DNA of 13,321 nucleotides from Treponema sp. (GTDB lineage Bacteria; Spirochaetota; Spirochaetia; Treponematales; Breznakiellaceae). Under the pieces are notes generated by a model that worked only from the letters and a program-made list of their open reading frames with translations, did not search any database and was not told the DNA's origin. The stretch is from contig JAIRXT010000111.1 in NCBI GenBank assembly GCA_031268125.1, positions 1-13,321 of the forward strand. Direction: 5' to 3'. The stretch's first letter is position 1. Each line of letters opens with the position of its first letter. The translations under genes were made by a program, and so were the position numbers. Shown piece after piece: positions 6,432 through 13,321 of the stretch.

Positions 6432-9400
6432 AGAAAGTCGAAAGCCGGATTAAAAAGCGTTTATTTCTTTGGAAAGGGCAGGGCCGAAGGCGGCGCCGGA
6501 ATGAAAGAGATTCTTGGCGGCAAGGGCGCTAATCTTGCGGAAATGACCGGCCTGGGAATCCCTGTTCCCCCCGGATTTACTATTTCCACCGTCATCTGCG
6601 CCGCGTATTACGATAACCGGGGGGATTTCCCCCCCGGATTTGAAGAAGAGGTACTGTCCAGCCTTACCAAACTTGAAAAAATCATGGGTAAAAAATTGGG
6701 CGATCCTGCGGACCCCCTGTTAGTATCGGTCCGCTCCGGAGCGGCGGTTTCCATGCCCGGCATGATGGATACGATTCTGAACCTGGGGATGAATGACCAG
6801 GCCGTGCAGGGGCTTGCCGGTAAAACCGGTAATTCCCGTTTCGCCTGGGACGCGTACCGCCGTTTTATCCAGATGTACGGGGACGTGGTTATGCAGGTTC
6901 CCCATGAATTATTCGAAAAAGCTATTACCGATCAAAAAAAGAAACGGGATGTGGTTCTTGATACGGATTTGAGCGCCGCGGACCTTGAGGAACTGGTAGC
7001 CGTTTATAAAGAAATTGTGCGTAATGAAAAGGGCGTTGATTTTCCCCAGGACCCCCTGGAACAGTTGTGGGGTTCCATCCGCGCCGTTTTTGGTTCCTGG
7101 ATGAACGAAAGGGCCATCCGGTACCGTTCCCTGAATAATATAAGGGACCTTATGGGGACTGCCGTTAACGTTCAGTCCATGGTATTTGGGAATTTTGGCG
7201 AAGATTCCGGCACCGGGGTCTGTTTTAGCCGAGATCCTTCCACGGGAATTAACGAATTTTACGGCGAATATCTGATGAACGCCCAGGGGGAAGACGTGGT
7301 GGCGGGAATCCGCACCCCGGAAAAGCTTGCCACACTGAGCCAGAGGAATCCTGAAATTTACCGGCGGCTGGTGGATATTAAAGACCTGCTGGAGAATCAT
7401 TTCCGGGATATGCAGGATATGGAATTTACCGTTCAGCAGGGGGTTCTCTATATTCTCCAGACCCGCAGCGGTAAGCGCAGCGGAACGGCGGCGGTACGCT
7501 GCGCCATTGATATGGTGCAAGAAAAACTTATCGACAAAAATACCGCTATTCTGCGGGTCAGCCCCGCCCACCTGGATCAACTGCTCCACCCGATGATCGA
7601 TCCCGGCGCCCTTGAAAATGCCGTTTCCATAACCCGGGGGCTTAACGCCTCCCCCGGCGCCGCGGCGGGCAGAATTGTTTTTACCGCCCAGGATGCCGAA
7701 AGCTGGCATAACCGGGGGGAAGAGGTGCTGCTGGTCCGCAAGAATACCAGCCCCGAAGACATCGGCGGCATGGCGGTTTCCCAGGGGGTCCTTACTTCTA
7801 CCGGCGGCATGACCAGCCACGCGGCGGTGGTGGCCCGCGGCATGGGAATTCCCTGCGTAGCGGGGGCTACCGGCGTGTCGGTCATTGATAACACGGTGGT
7901 CATTGGGGGCAGGCTCTTTAACGAAGGGGACTGGATCACGATTGACGGTTCTACCGGCGACATATACGCCGGAAAACTTTCCCTTTCGGCGCCGGAAATT
8001 TCCCCGGAAATGAATACCTTCCTTGGCTGGTGCGACGAAGTGCGGGAATCTTCCAAACGGGGAAAAATCCGGGGCTTTAAGGTCCGGACCAACGCCGATC
8101 AGCCGGAAGACGCCAAACGTGCTTTTGCCTTCGGCGCCGACGGGGTTGGGCTTTGCCGCACGGAACACATGTTCTTTGACAAGGAAAAGCTTATCCACTT
8201 TAGGGCCATGATCGTGGCGGATACGGAGGAAGAACGGAAACTTCAACTTGGTAAAATACTTCCCCTGCAGCGGCAGGATTTCTTCGGCATCTTTAAAGCT
8301 ATGGAAGGCCGCCCGGTAACTATTCGGCTGCTGGACCCCCCGCTCCACGAATTTGTGCCCCATACCCGGGAAGAAGTAGAAGAACTTGCCCTTAATTTGG
8401 GGCTGAGTACGGAAAAATTGCAGCCCAAGATTGACCGGCTTCGTGAATCAAATCCCATGCTGGGACACCGGGGCTGCCGTCTTGCCATTACCTACCCTGA
8501 AATTTACGACATGCAGGTAGAGGCTATTGCCCGCGCCGCCGCCGACTGTATTAAACAGGGTATTCCGGTGGAACCGGAGATTATGATTCCCATTGTGATA
8601 ACTGCCCGTGAATTAAAATTGCTGCGCCCCAACGTAGAGGCGGTGCTGCAGCGGGTATTTGAGGAAGAAGGGCTCGATGTGCCGCCGGTTCATATCGGTA
8701 CCATGATCGAAGTGCCCCGGGCGGCGATCCGTTCGGGCCATATCGCCAAATATGCGGATTTTTTCAGCTTTGGCACTAACGATCTGACTCAAATGACCTT
8801 TGCTTTTAGCCGGGACGATGCGGCGTCGTTCCTGCCCAGTTATCTTGAAAAGCAGGTACTGGACGTGGATCCCTTTAAGTCAATTGATGAGGAGGGTGTC
8901 GGCGATTTAATGCGCTTTGCCATTGGGGAGGGGAGGGCGGTAAAACCGGAGCTCAAAATAGGAATCTGCGGAGAACACGGGGGAGACCCCCAGACCATTG
9001 ATTTCTGTTACCGCAGCGGTTTGAGCTATGTTTCATGTTCACCTTTCCGTGTGCCTCTGGCGCGTCTTGCCGGAGCGCAGGCGGTGATAAATAATTCCCT
9101 GGCTGCAGCCTCCGAAGATGATTCTGCCGGAAAGACCGGAACCGGGGAAAATAAATCCAAACTCCGGAGGGAGAAAAAATCTATGAGTGATGAAGAGAAA
9201 AAGACGACGGCAAGAAAGCCGGCCAGGAAAGCTGCGGCCGCCAAGACCGCTGCGGTGAAGAAACCCGGGCGGCCCGCCGCTAAAAAGGCTGCTGACGCCA
9301 AGACCGCGGCGGCAAAGAAACCCGGACGGCCCGCCGCCAAAAAGGCTGCTGACGCCAAGACCGCCGCGGCAAAGAAGCCCGGACGGTCCGCCGTCAAAAA

Positions 9401-9932
9401 GGCTGCTGACGCCAAGACCGCCGCGGTGAAGAAACCCGGACGGCCCGCCGCCAAGAAGACCGTAGCCGTCAAGGCCGCCGCGGCGAAGAAGCCCGGACGG
9501 CCCGCCGCCAAGAAGACCGTAGCCGTCAAGGCCGTTGCGGCAAAAAAACCCGGACGGTCCGCCGCCAAGCCGGAAGCGGAAAAGAAGACCCCCGGAAGGA
9601 GGGGGCGGCCCGCCGTTGCCAAGCCGGAAGCGGAAAAGAAGACCCCCGGAAGGAGAGGGCGGCCCGCCGTTGCCAAGCCGGAAGCGGAGAAGAAGACCCC
9701 CGGAAGGAGGGGGCGGCCCGCTATCGCCAAGCCGGAAGCGGAAAAGAAGACCCCCGGAAGAAGGGGACGGCCCGCGGGCTCAAAGAACCTTCCCAAGGCG
9801 CCGGTCGTGGAATCTCAGGCCGATATTATACCGAATGACGATGATATTTGGGCCGGTGTTAACGCCGGGAATCAGGTATCTTCCCCTCCCGCTGATTTTG
9901 GTTTTCCGAATGAGGGCGAAGGCGAAGAATAG
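6429..9932 (+). CDS. ppdK: pyruvate phosphate dikinase fused to a C-terminal histone H1-like/AT-hook domain
   Basis: A 1167-residue protein. Residues about 10-893 are a complete PPDK, which interconverts pyruvate + ATP + Pi and PEP + AMP + PPi. The N-terminal ATP-grasp half contains FGKG...GGKGANLAEM and SVRSGAAVSMPGMMDT. The swivelling domain has GGMTSHAAVVARGMG with phosphohistidine H464, and the C-terminal TIM barrel ends with GICGEHGGD carrying catalytic C847. PPDKs normally stop near residue 875-910. Here the frame runs on through a charged linker (about 894-918) into six KKPGRP/S-type 19-residue repeats, four PEAEKKTPGRRGRPA-type 18-residue repeats with RGRP AT-hook cores, and an acidic 48-residue tail. 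The junction has no stop, but holds an internal binding site and ATG. The TTG start follows a strong Shine-Dalgarno. Enzyme call certain; whether the fusion is made as one protein is not. Confidence 0.95.
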   Translation: MRKSKAGLKSVYFFGKGRAEGGAGMKEILGGKGANLAEMTGLGIPVPPGFTISTVICAAYYDNRGDFPPGFEEEVLSSLTKLEKIMGKKLGDPADPLLVSVRSGAAVSMPGMMDTILNLGMNDQAVQGLAGKTGNSRFAWDAYRRFIQMYGDVVMQVPHELFEKAITDQKKKRDVVLDTDLSAADLEELVAVYKEIVRNEKGVDFPQDPLEQLWGSIRAVFGSWMNERAIRYRSLNNIRDLMGTAVNVQSMVFGNFGEDSGTGVCFSRDPSTGINEFYGEYLMNAQGEDVVAGIRTPEKLATLSQRNPEIYRRLVDIKDLLENHFRDMQDMEFTVQQGVLYILQTRSGKRSGTAAVRCAIDMVQEKLIDKNTAILRVSPAHLDQLLHPMIDPGALENAVSITRGLNASPGAAAGRIVFTAQDAESWHNRGEEVLLVRKNTSPEDIGGMAVSQGVLTSTGGMTSHAAVVARGMGIPCVAGATGVSVIDNTVVIGGRLFNEGDWITIDGSTGDIYAGKLSLSAPEISPEMNTFLGWCDEVRESSKRGKIRGFKVRTNADQPEDAKRAFAFGADGVGLCRTEHMFFDKEKLIHFRAMIVADTEEERKLQLGKILPLQRQDFFGIFKAMEGRPVTIRLLDPPLHEFVPHTREEVEELALNLGLSTEKLQPKIDRLRESNPMLGHRGCRLAITYPEIYDMQVEAIARAAADCIKQGIPVEPEIMIPIVITARELKLLRPNVEAVLQRVFEEEGLDVPPVHIGTMIEVPRAAIRSGHIAKYADFFSFGTNDLTQMTFAFSRDDAASFLPSYLEKQVLDVDPFKSIDEEGVGDLMRFAIGEGRAVKPELKIGICGEHGGDPQTIDFCYRSGLSYVSCSPFRVPLARLAGAQAVINNSLAAASEDDSAGKTGTGENKSKLRREKKSMSDEEKKTTARKPARKAAAAKTAAVKKPGRPAAKKAADAKTAAAKKPGRPAAKKAADAKTAAAKKPGRSAVKKAADAKTAAVKKPGRPAAKKTVAVKAAAAKKPGRPAAKKTVAVKAVAAKKPGRSAAKPEAEKKTPGRRGRPAVAKPEAEKKTPGRRGRPAVAKPEAEKKTPGRRGRPAIAKPEAEKKTPGRRGRPAGSKNLPKAPVVESQADIIPNDDDIWAGVNAGNQVSSPPADFGFPNEGEGEE
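9166..9185 (+). promoter_or_regulatory. internal Shine-Dalgarno and ATG at the PPDK/H1-like junction
   Basis: GGAGGGAG (9166-9173) lies nine bases before ATG 9183, in frame with PPDK. It sits exactly where the enzyme homology has ended and the basic domain begins with MSDEEKKTTARK, a start typical of a free-standing histone-like protein. It could allow separate translation of the tail. Confidence 0.5.
9183..9932 (+). CDS. possible nested in-frame gene: free histone H1-like, AT-hook repeat protein
   Basis: The same frame as the PPDK tail, read from the internal ATG, would give a 249-residue, very basic protein: MSDEEKKTTARKPARKAAAAK, then Lys/Ala/Pro-rich repeats with (P/R)GR(P/S) cores, then an acidic C-terminus rich in Asp/Glu (NDDDIW, EGEGEE). 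Composition resembles bacterial H1-like proteins and AlgP-type KPAA repeat proteins, which bind DNA without a rigid fold; the four RGRP cores are like AT-hooks, which enter the minor groove of AT-rich DNA. The upstream GGAGGGAG supports independent initiation. It shares the strong terminator after 9932. Two readings are possible: an original separate gene joined to PPDK by loss of a stop (real or by sequencing error), or a dual-output fusion. Sequence alone cannot tell. Confidence 0.45.
   Translation: MSDEEKKTTARKPARKAAAAKTAAVKKPGRPAAKKAADAKTAAAKKPGRPAAKKAADAKTAAAKKPGRSAVKKAADAKTAAVKKPGRPAAKKTVAVKAAAAKKPGRPAAKKTVAVKAVAAKKPGRSAAKPEAEKKTPGRRGRPAVAKPEAEKKTPGRRGRPAVAKPEAEKKTPGRRGRPAIAKPEAEKKTPGRRGRPAGSKNLPKAPVVESQADIIPNDDDIWAGVNAGNQVSSPPADFGFPNEGEGEE
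9243..9569 (+). repeat. 57-bp tandem repeat, 5.7 copies
   Basis: Units begin at 9243, 9300, 9357, 9414, 9471 and 9528 (the last cut to 42 bp). Each encodes 19 residues of the type KTAA(A/V)KKPGRPAAKKAADA, with copies four and five ending KKTVAV. Differences between copies are mostly single bases, so expansion by duplication is recent. Confidence 0.9.
9570..9785 (+). repeat. 54-bp tandem repeat, 4 copies
   Basis: Units at 9570, 9624, 9678 and 9732 each encode 18 residues, PEAEKKTPGRRGRPA(V/I/G)(A/S)K. The nucleotide copies are nearly identical. The RGRP core distinguishes this block from the preceding 57-bp block. Confidence 0.9.
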
Positions 9933-9985
9933 CCGGCAGGAGAAACTGCGCCCTTAAAACCTGATACACGGCCTGGCCGTACAGC

Positions 9986-10020
9986 AAAAAAAATGCCCGC
10001 GGATTTTCCGCGGGTTTTTT
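9986..10020 (+). terminator. Rho-independent terminator after the PPDK fusion gene
   Basis: CCCGCGG (9996-10002) and CCGCGGG (10008-10014) form a 7-bp GC stem with a five-base loop, followed by T6 (10015-10020). An A8 run (9986-9993) before the stem would let it work in both directions. It isolates the PPDK gene from the aldo/keto reductase operon. Confidence 0.92.
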
Positions 10021-10023
10021 ATG

Positions 10024-10065
10024 CCGGATTGTCTAAAGACCGGATATCTGATAATATGAATCCGG
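10024..10065. promoter_or_regulatory. possible operator: three CCGGAT half-sites around the promoter
   Basis: CCGGAT occurs at 10024-10029 and 10040-10045 in direct orientation, and as ATCCGG at 10060-10065. The last two form an inverted repeat with a 14-nt gap covering the -10 hexamer, so a bound protein there would block polymerase. No regulator gene is adjacent. Confidence 0.3.
10029..10057 (+). promoter_or_regulatory. candidate promoter of the aldo/keto reductase-MFS operon
   Basis: TTGTCT (10029-10034), a 17-nt spacer and TAATAT (10052-10057) preceded by TGA (10049-10051), an extended -10. Each hexamer matches four of six consensus bases. It follows the terminator immediately and ends about 38 bases before the start codon. 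Confidence 0.55.
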
Positions 10066-10095
10066 TATAAATCAAACCTATGAATGGGGGTCGTG

Positions 10096-11253
10096 ATGCA
10101 GTATGTTGATTTTGGTAAAACCGGTGTGAAGGTTTCCCGTCTGGGAATGGGTTGTATGAGGCTGCCTTCTCATGAAGAGAACGGGAAAACGGTGTTCGAT
10201 GAGGAAGAATCCATTGCCCTTATTCACCGGGCTATGGAACTGGGGGTCAATTATTTTGATACCGCCCCGTATTATTGCGATAAACTCAGCGAGGTGTTTT
10301 TGGGCAAGGCATTGGCCCTGGACGGCCGCCGGGACAAGGTTTGGGTTTCCACCAAGAATCCTATCGAAAACGATTCCGGCGATGATTATGAAAAGCGTCT
10401 TGAGAATTCCCTGAAGAATCTGCAGACCGATCATATCGACTTTTATCATTTTTGGGGGGTTTCGCTGAACGCCTTCCTGACCAAGGTAAAGGCCAAGGAC
10501 GGCCCCTTTGAGCGGGCGAAAAAACTCAAGGAGCAGGGGATAATCCGGCATATTTCTTTTTCTTTTCATGACCGGGAGGCGGGGGCGCAGGAAAGCGAAA
10601 AGCTTATTGAAATTCTGAAAAACGGCGAAGGGGTTCTGGAAAGTGTTTTGTGCCAGTACAACCTTTTGGATCGTGATAAAGAGCCCGGTATCGCCCTGGC
10701 CCGTGAAATGGGCCTGGGGACGGTAATCATGGGGCCCGTGGGCGGGGGGCGGCTGGGGGCCCCTTCGCCGGTGATCCAGGAGCTTATTCCCGGCGGGGTA
10801 AAAAGTTCCGCGGAGGTGGCCCTGCGCTTCGTGCTGGCCAACCGGAATATTAACGTCGCCCTTTCCGGGGTAAGCAATATTGTGCAGCTTGAGGAAAACG
10901 CCGCCGTTGCCTCCCGGACCGACGCCCTTTCCCCCCAGGAACTGGAAACCATAGACGCGGTACTCAAGGAGAATGAGCGTCTTGCGGGGCTTTACTGTAC
11001 CGGCTGCAAGTATTGCATGCCCTGCCCCAAGGGTGTTAATATTCCGGAGATATTTACCATTATGAACTATCACCGGGTATACAAAATCACCGGTTTTGCG
11101 AAAAAATCCTATGCGGAGATTGGTAAAGTTCCCTGGCGGCAGTTTCAAAACGCCGCGGCCTGCATAAACTGCGGGGCCTGCGAGAAAAAATGCCCCCAGA
11201 GCCTTCCCATTAGGGAACAATTGAAGGAGACTCACCGGGTGTTGGCCGGTTAA
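10096..11253 (+). CDS. aldo/keto reductase with two C-terminal 4Fe-4S cluster motifs
   Basis: A 385-residue cytoplasmic oxidoreductase of the aldo/keto reductase superfamily, ferredoxin-containing subgroup. The (beta/alpha)8 barrel spans about residues 1-290, with the expected tetrad D55, Y60 (or Y59), K87 and H118 in VNYFDTAPYY, VSTKNP and IDFYHFWG. Near the C-terminus C-x2-C-x2-C-x2-C-P (CTGCKYCMPCP) and C-x2-C-x2-C-x3-C-P (CINCGACEKKCP) could bind two 4Fe-4S clusters, suggesting electron exchange with ferredoxin-like carriers besides NAD(P)H. The substrate is unknown. ATG 10096 is preferred over ATG 10084, because GGGGG (10086-10090) stands five bases upstream and MQYVDFGKTGVKVSRLG is the usual N-terminus. 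It is first in an operon with the MFS gene 27 nt downstream. Confidence 0.92.
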   Translation: MQYVDFGKTGVKVSRLGMGCMRLPSHEENGKTVFDEEESIALIHRAMELGVNYFDTAPYYCDKLSEVFLGKALALDGRRDKVWVSTKNPIENDSGDDYEKRLENSLKNLQTDHIDFYHFWGVSLNAFLTKVKAKDGPFERAKKLKEQGIIRHISFSFHDREAGAQESEKLIEILKNGEGVLESVLCQYNLLDRDKEPGIALAREMGLGTVIMGPVGGGRLGAPSPVIQELIPGGVKSSAEVALRFVLANRNINVALSGVSNIVQLEENAAVASRTDALSPQELETIDAVLKENERLAGLYCTGCKYCMPCPKGVNIPEIFTIMNYHRVYKITGFAKKSYAEIGKVPWRQFQNAAACINCGACEKKCPQSLPIREQLKETHRVLAG

Positions 11254-11280
11254 TAAACGTCCGCCCGGTAAGCCGGTTTT

Positions 11281-12546
11281 ATGAACAATCCGCTGATTAA
11301 AACGCTTACGGGCCTGCGGGGAAACCCGCGGGCCTGTGTTTATACGGAGCCCATGTGGGGGCTCTCCATGAATCTCTGCCTGCCCTACGCATCGGTATAC
11401 ATGATCGCCCTGGGCTTAACGGATACGGAGATTGGGTTTATCGCGACGGTGTACATGCTGTCCCAGGTGGTTTTTGCCTTCCTGGGCGGCGCTATTACCG
11501 ATAAGCTGGGCCGCCGCATGACTACGGCGGTTTTTGATTTTTTGGCCTGGAGTCTCCCCTGCATTATCTGGATTAGGGCGGAGAATTTTTGGTTTTTCTT
11601 TGTGGCGGCCCTGTTCAACGGTACCATGAAAGTAACCACTAATTCCTGGGACTGTCTTTTGGTGGAAGACGCCGAAAAGAGCCAGATTACCCGGATTTAT
11701 TCGCTGGTCATCGTGTGCGGGCAGCTTTCCGCCCTGTTTGCCCCCATATCATCCATCCTGGTATCCCGGCTTACCCTGGTGCCCGCCATCAGGATTCTCT
11801 ACGCCAACGCCTTTGTGGTGATGACCGCCAAGATAATCGTTTTGTACTGTTTTTCAAGGGAAACCCGGACCGGCATGGTCCGTATGCAGGAAACCCGGGG
11901 GAAGAGTCTCCTTTCCCTTATCGGGGGCTACGGCGAAGTGCTGCGGATTATCGGCCGGTCCCGGGGGACTATTTTTTCCCTTACCATCACCGCGCTGAGC
12001 GGCGCCGTGGGGATGATCAACACCACCTTCTGGCAGGTTATCGCCAGTAAGCGGCTGGGGGTCCCCGATTCCCTGCTGCCCTTTTTCCCCATGCTCCGTT
12101 CCCTTATCGCCCTGGCCTTTTTCTTTTGGGTTATTCCCCATATCACCAAGGTGGTCCTGAAGACCCCGCTGCTCCTGGGTTTTGCCGCCTATATGATAGG
12201 CCAGACCCTGTTGGTTTCCGCCCCCCAGACCGGGGTATTTACCTATGTTGTCCTCTGCATTTCCCTCTTTTTCGACGGGTTCGGGTTCGGCATACTGGCT
12301 ATGCTTGCCGAATCCCTGGTGGCCCTCCACGTAAACGCCGCAGAACGGGCCCGGGTTATGGCGATTCAGCACATGATTATTATGTTTGTTACCTCTCCCT
12401 TCGGCTGGATTGGCGGAATCCTTTCGGAAATGTCCCGTGTCCTGCCTTTCGTCCTTAATATCTGCCTTTTGGGGATTGGTTTTCTGGTTACGCTGATTTA
12501 CTACGCGAAGAATCCCGAAACGGAGGACGCGGGCGCTACCGGCTGA
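11281..12546 (+). CDS. major facilitator superfamily transporter
   Basis: A 421-residue inner-membrane protein with about 12 hydrophobic segments in two groups of six. The first group covers about residues 26-190 and the second 228-410, joined by a basic cytoplasmic loop (RETRTGMVRMQETRGK). The loop between helices 2 and 3 has the MFS signature GGAITDKLGRRMTT (G-x3-D-K-x-G-R-R). MFS proteins move small solutes by uniport, symport or antiport; the substrate cannot be read here. It begins 27 nt after the reductase stop without an intervening strong terminator, so co-expression and perhaps a related substrate are likely. There is no clear ribosome binding site before ATG 11281; a small CCGG-TAAG-CCGG hairpin with TTTT occupies that place. 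Its last 11 bases overlap the convergent gene's end. Confidence 0.9.
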   Translation: MNNPLIKTLTGLRGNPRACVYTEPMWGLSMNLCLPYASVYMIALGLTDTEIGFIATVYMLSQVVFAFLGGAITDKLGRRMTTAVFDFLAWSLPCIIWIRAENFWFFFVAALFNGTMKVTTNSWDCLLVEDAEKSQITRIYSLVIVCGQLSALFAPISSILVSRLTLVPAIRILYANAFVVMTAKIIVLYCFSRETRTGMVRMQETRGKSLLSLIGGYGEVLRIIGRSRGTIFSLTITALSGAVGMINTTFWQVIASKRLGVPDSLLPFFPMLRSLIALAFFFWVIPHITKVVLKTPLLLGFAAYMIGQTLLVSAPQTGVFTYVVLCISLFFDGFGFGILAMLAESLVALHVNAAERARVMAIQHMIIMFVTSPFGWIGGILSEMSRVLPFVLNICLLGIGFLVTLIYYAKNPETEDAGATG

Positions 12547-13321
12547 TCCTGATGTTTTTAAGGGCGCAGCGGCTGCCCCTCCTGACCGAAAGCCCGGCGC
12601 AGCCGGAAAGATAGGGATTGCCGCCGTCCGTATAGGAGATATACTCCCGGCCGTCCACCGACACGGTAAAACGGTTCCCCCGGGCGGCAACGCTGATCGT
12701 ATAGTCCCTGCCCGGCTCCCAGGCAAAGGGAACTTCCGCCAGACGCCGGTAGGGATTTTCGTTTTTTTCAAAGACCAGCCTGCCGCCTTCGGCAAAACCC
12801 GCCGCATAGGACCGGATTGCCCCCTGGACCCGGACGTTGACGTAGTGATCATTCCCGGTCAGGGGTTTGATGGTAAAAGACGCGGTGTAGTCCCCCCAGC
12901 CGTGGTGGCCGGTGTAGACCTCCCCAAAGTCGGTGCAGGAAAGATGAGCGTAACCGCCTTCCAGATACCAGAGCCCTTTAAGTCTTGAGAACTGCCGGAT
13001 CTCCCGGTGGAGGCCGGTCCAGACTTCCTCCCTGGTTTTGGAAAGATCGATGCTGTAATCCGCCTGGCCGTCAAAATAGAGATCGTCAATAAGGCAGCAT
13101 AGTTCACCGCGGCCGAAGGGTTCTTCCGGCATGTCAAAGACGAAACCTGCCTCATCAATAATTGCCCCTTCCAGGGCAGGAAGGGTAAAGGAAAGTTCCG
13201 CCCATTTGCTTTTTTCAAGGACCGTCTTTTCGCCGGTGATAAGGACGCCGCTTTCCGAATCATGGGCGTAGAGAGATGCCTGAACCGGCATTGCGTAGTC
13301 AGGGAGCATCACGCTGCCGTG
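12536..13321 (-). CDS. C-terminal part of a large protein, beta-rich lectin-like tail (partial)
   Basis: The frame is open to the right edge of the window, so the start is missing; 261 residues are visible, ending at TAG 12538-12536. The last about 130 residues are beta-strand-rich, with TASFTIKPLTGNDHYVNVRV, a YRRLAEVPFAWEPGRDYTI strand pair and RFTVSVDGREYISY. This is the look of a concanavalin A/laminin G-like jelly roll (as in DUF1080-type domains). I recall similar tails on ADP-ribosylglycohydrolase-family proteins, so that is a candidate for the whole gene, but the catalytic part is not in view. GTG 13312 or ATG 13309 are possible internal starts but look arbitrary. It overlaps the MFS gene by 11 bp, tail to tail. 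Confidence 0.55.
   Translation of the reverse strand, partial: HGSVMLPDYAMPVQASLYAHDSESGVLITGEKTVLEKSKWAELSFTLPALEGAIIDEAGFVFDMPEEPFGRGELCCLIDDLYFDGQADYSIDLSKTREEVWTGLHREIRQFSRLKGLWYLEGGYAHLSCTDFGEVYTGHHGWGDYTASFTIKPLTGNDHYVNVRVQGAIRSYAAGFAEGGRLVFEKNENPYRRLAEVPFAWEPGRDYTISVAARGNRFTVSVDGREYISYTDGGNPYLSGCAGLSVRRGSRCALKNIRISR

Noticed and set aside
6909..8363. 484-codon minus-strand open frame opposite PPDK
   Set aside because: It lies wholly inside the certain PPDK coding sequence and its translation is His/Gly/Pro-rich shadow sequence.
9243..9785. CRISPR-like repeat array
   Set aside because: The units are contiguous, in frame and coding, with no unique spacers; this is a protein repeat domain.
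9026..9796. 256-codon minus-strand repetitive open frame opposite the H1-like domain
   Set aside because: Its apparent repeats (AGRPGFFAA, SGLA) are only the complement of the tandem DNA repeats.
10078..11235. 385-codon minus-strand open frame opposite the aldo/keto reductase
   Set aside because: It covers the same stretch as a gene with all catalytic and cluster residues in place; it is a shadow.
11265..11280. CCGG-TAAG-CCGG followed by TTTT as a terminator between the reductase and MFS genes
   Set aside because: A four-base stem with only four T is too weak to call; noted only as a possible modulator.

Overview
The window looks like chromosomal DNA of a spirochaete, most likely a treponeme or one of its termite-gut relatives. 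It is moderately GC-rich by eye, with AT-rich intergenic DNA. The taxonomic guess rests on the general look of the proteins and on one protein (4172-5563) that resembles treponemal conserved hypotheticals; no rRNA or tRNA marker is present to confirm it. No tRNA, rRNA, CRISPR array or transposase was seen.

Layout from left to right. (1) 38-2193, + strand: two translationally coupled genes, jetA and jetB, encoding the kleisin-like and KITE-like subunits of a Wadjet-type (JetABCD) SMC plasmid-defence complex. The SMC ATPase (JetC) and nuclease (JetD) genes do not follow and could only lie upstream of the window. (2) 2194-2436: a short convergent intergenic zone. It holds a minus-strand 55-codon reading frame that looks like the last strands of an outer-membrane beta-barrel, and a long inverted repeat that reaches into the next gene. 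(3) 2437-5563, - strand: a two-gene operon of an uncharacterised soluble protein followed, with a 1-nt gap, by a family 5 solute-binding lipoprotein with no permease beside it. (4) 5564-6428: 865 nt with no convincing gene but several nested or adjacent inverted repeats, then AT-tract-rich promoter DNA. (5) 6429-9932, + strand: pyruvate phosphate dikinase (PPDK) starting at TTG, fused in frame to a roughly 270-residue extension. Most of this is a Lys/Ala/Pro/Gly-Arg-Pro-rich histone H1-like, AT-hook-like repeat domain ending in an acidic tail. A good internal ribosome binding site and ATG (9183) sit exactly at the junction. A strong terminator follows at 9986-10020. (6) 10096-12546, + strand: an aldo/keto reductase with two C-terminal 4Fe-4S motifs, then a 12-helix MFS transporter, probably one operon. 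(7) 12536-13321, - strand: the C-terminal part of a gene cut by the window edge and overlapping the MFS gene tail-to-tail.

How the genes relate: PPDK is a central pyruvate/PEP enzyme in fermentative anaerobes, and the Fe-S aldo/keto reductase fits the same anaerobic, ferredoxin-rich lifestyle. The most unusual item is the PPDK to AT-hook/H1-like fusion with a nested start, which could give both a DNA-binding PPDK and a free histone-like protein from one gene. The jetAB pair is a recognised defence family, but seen here without its motor and nuclease.
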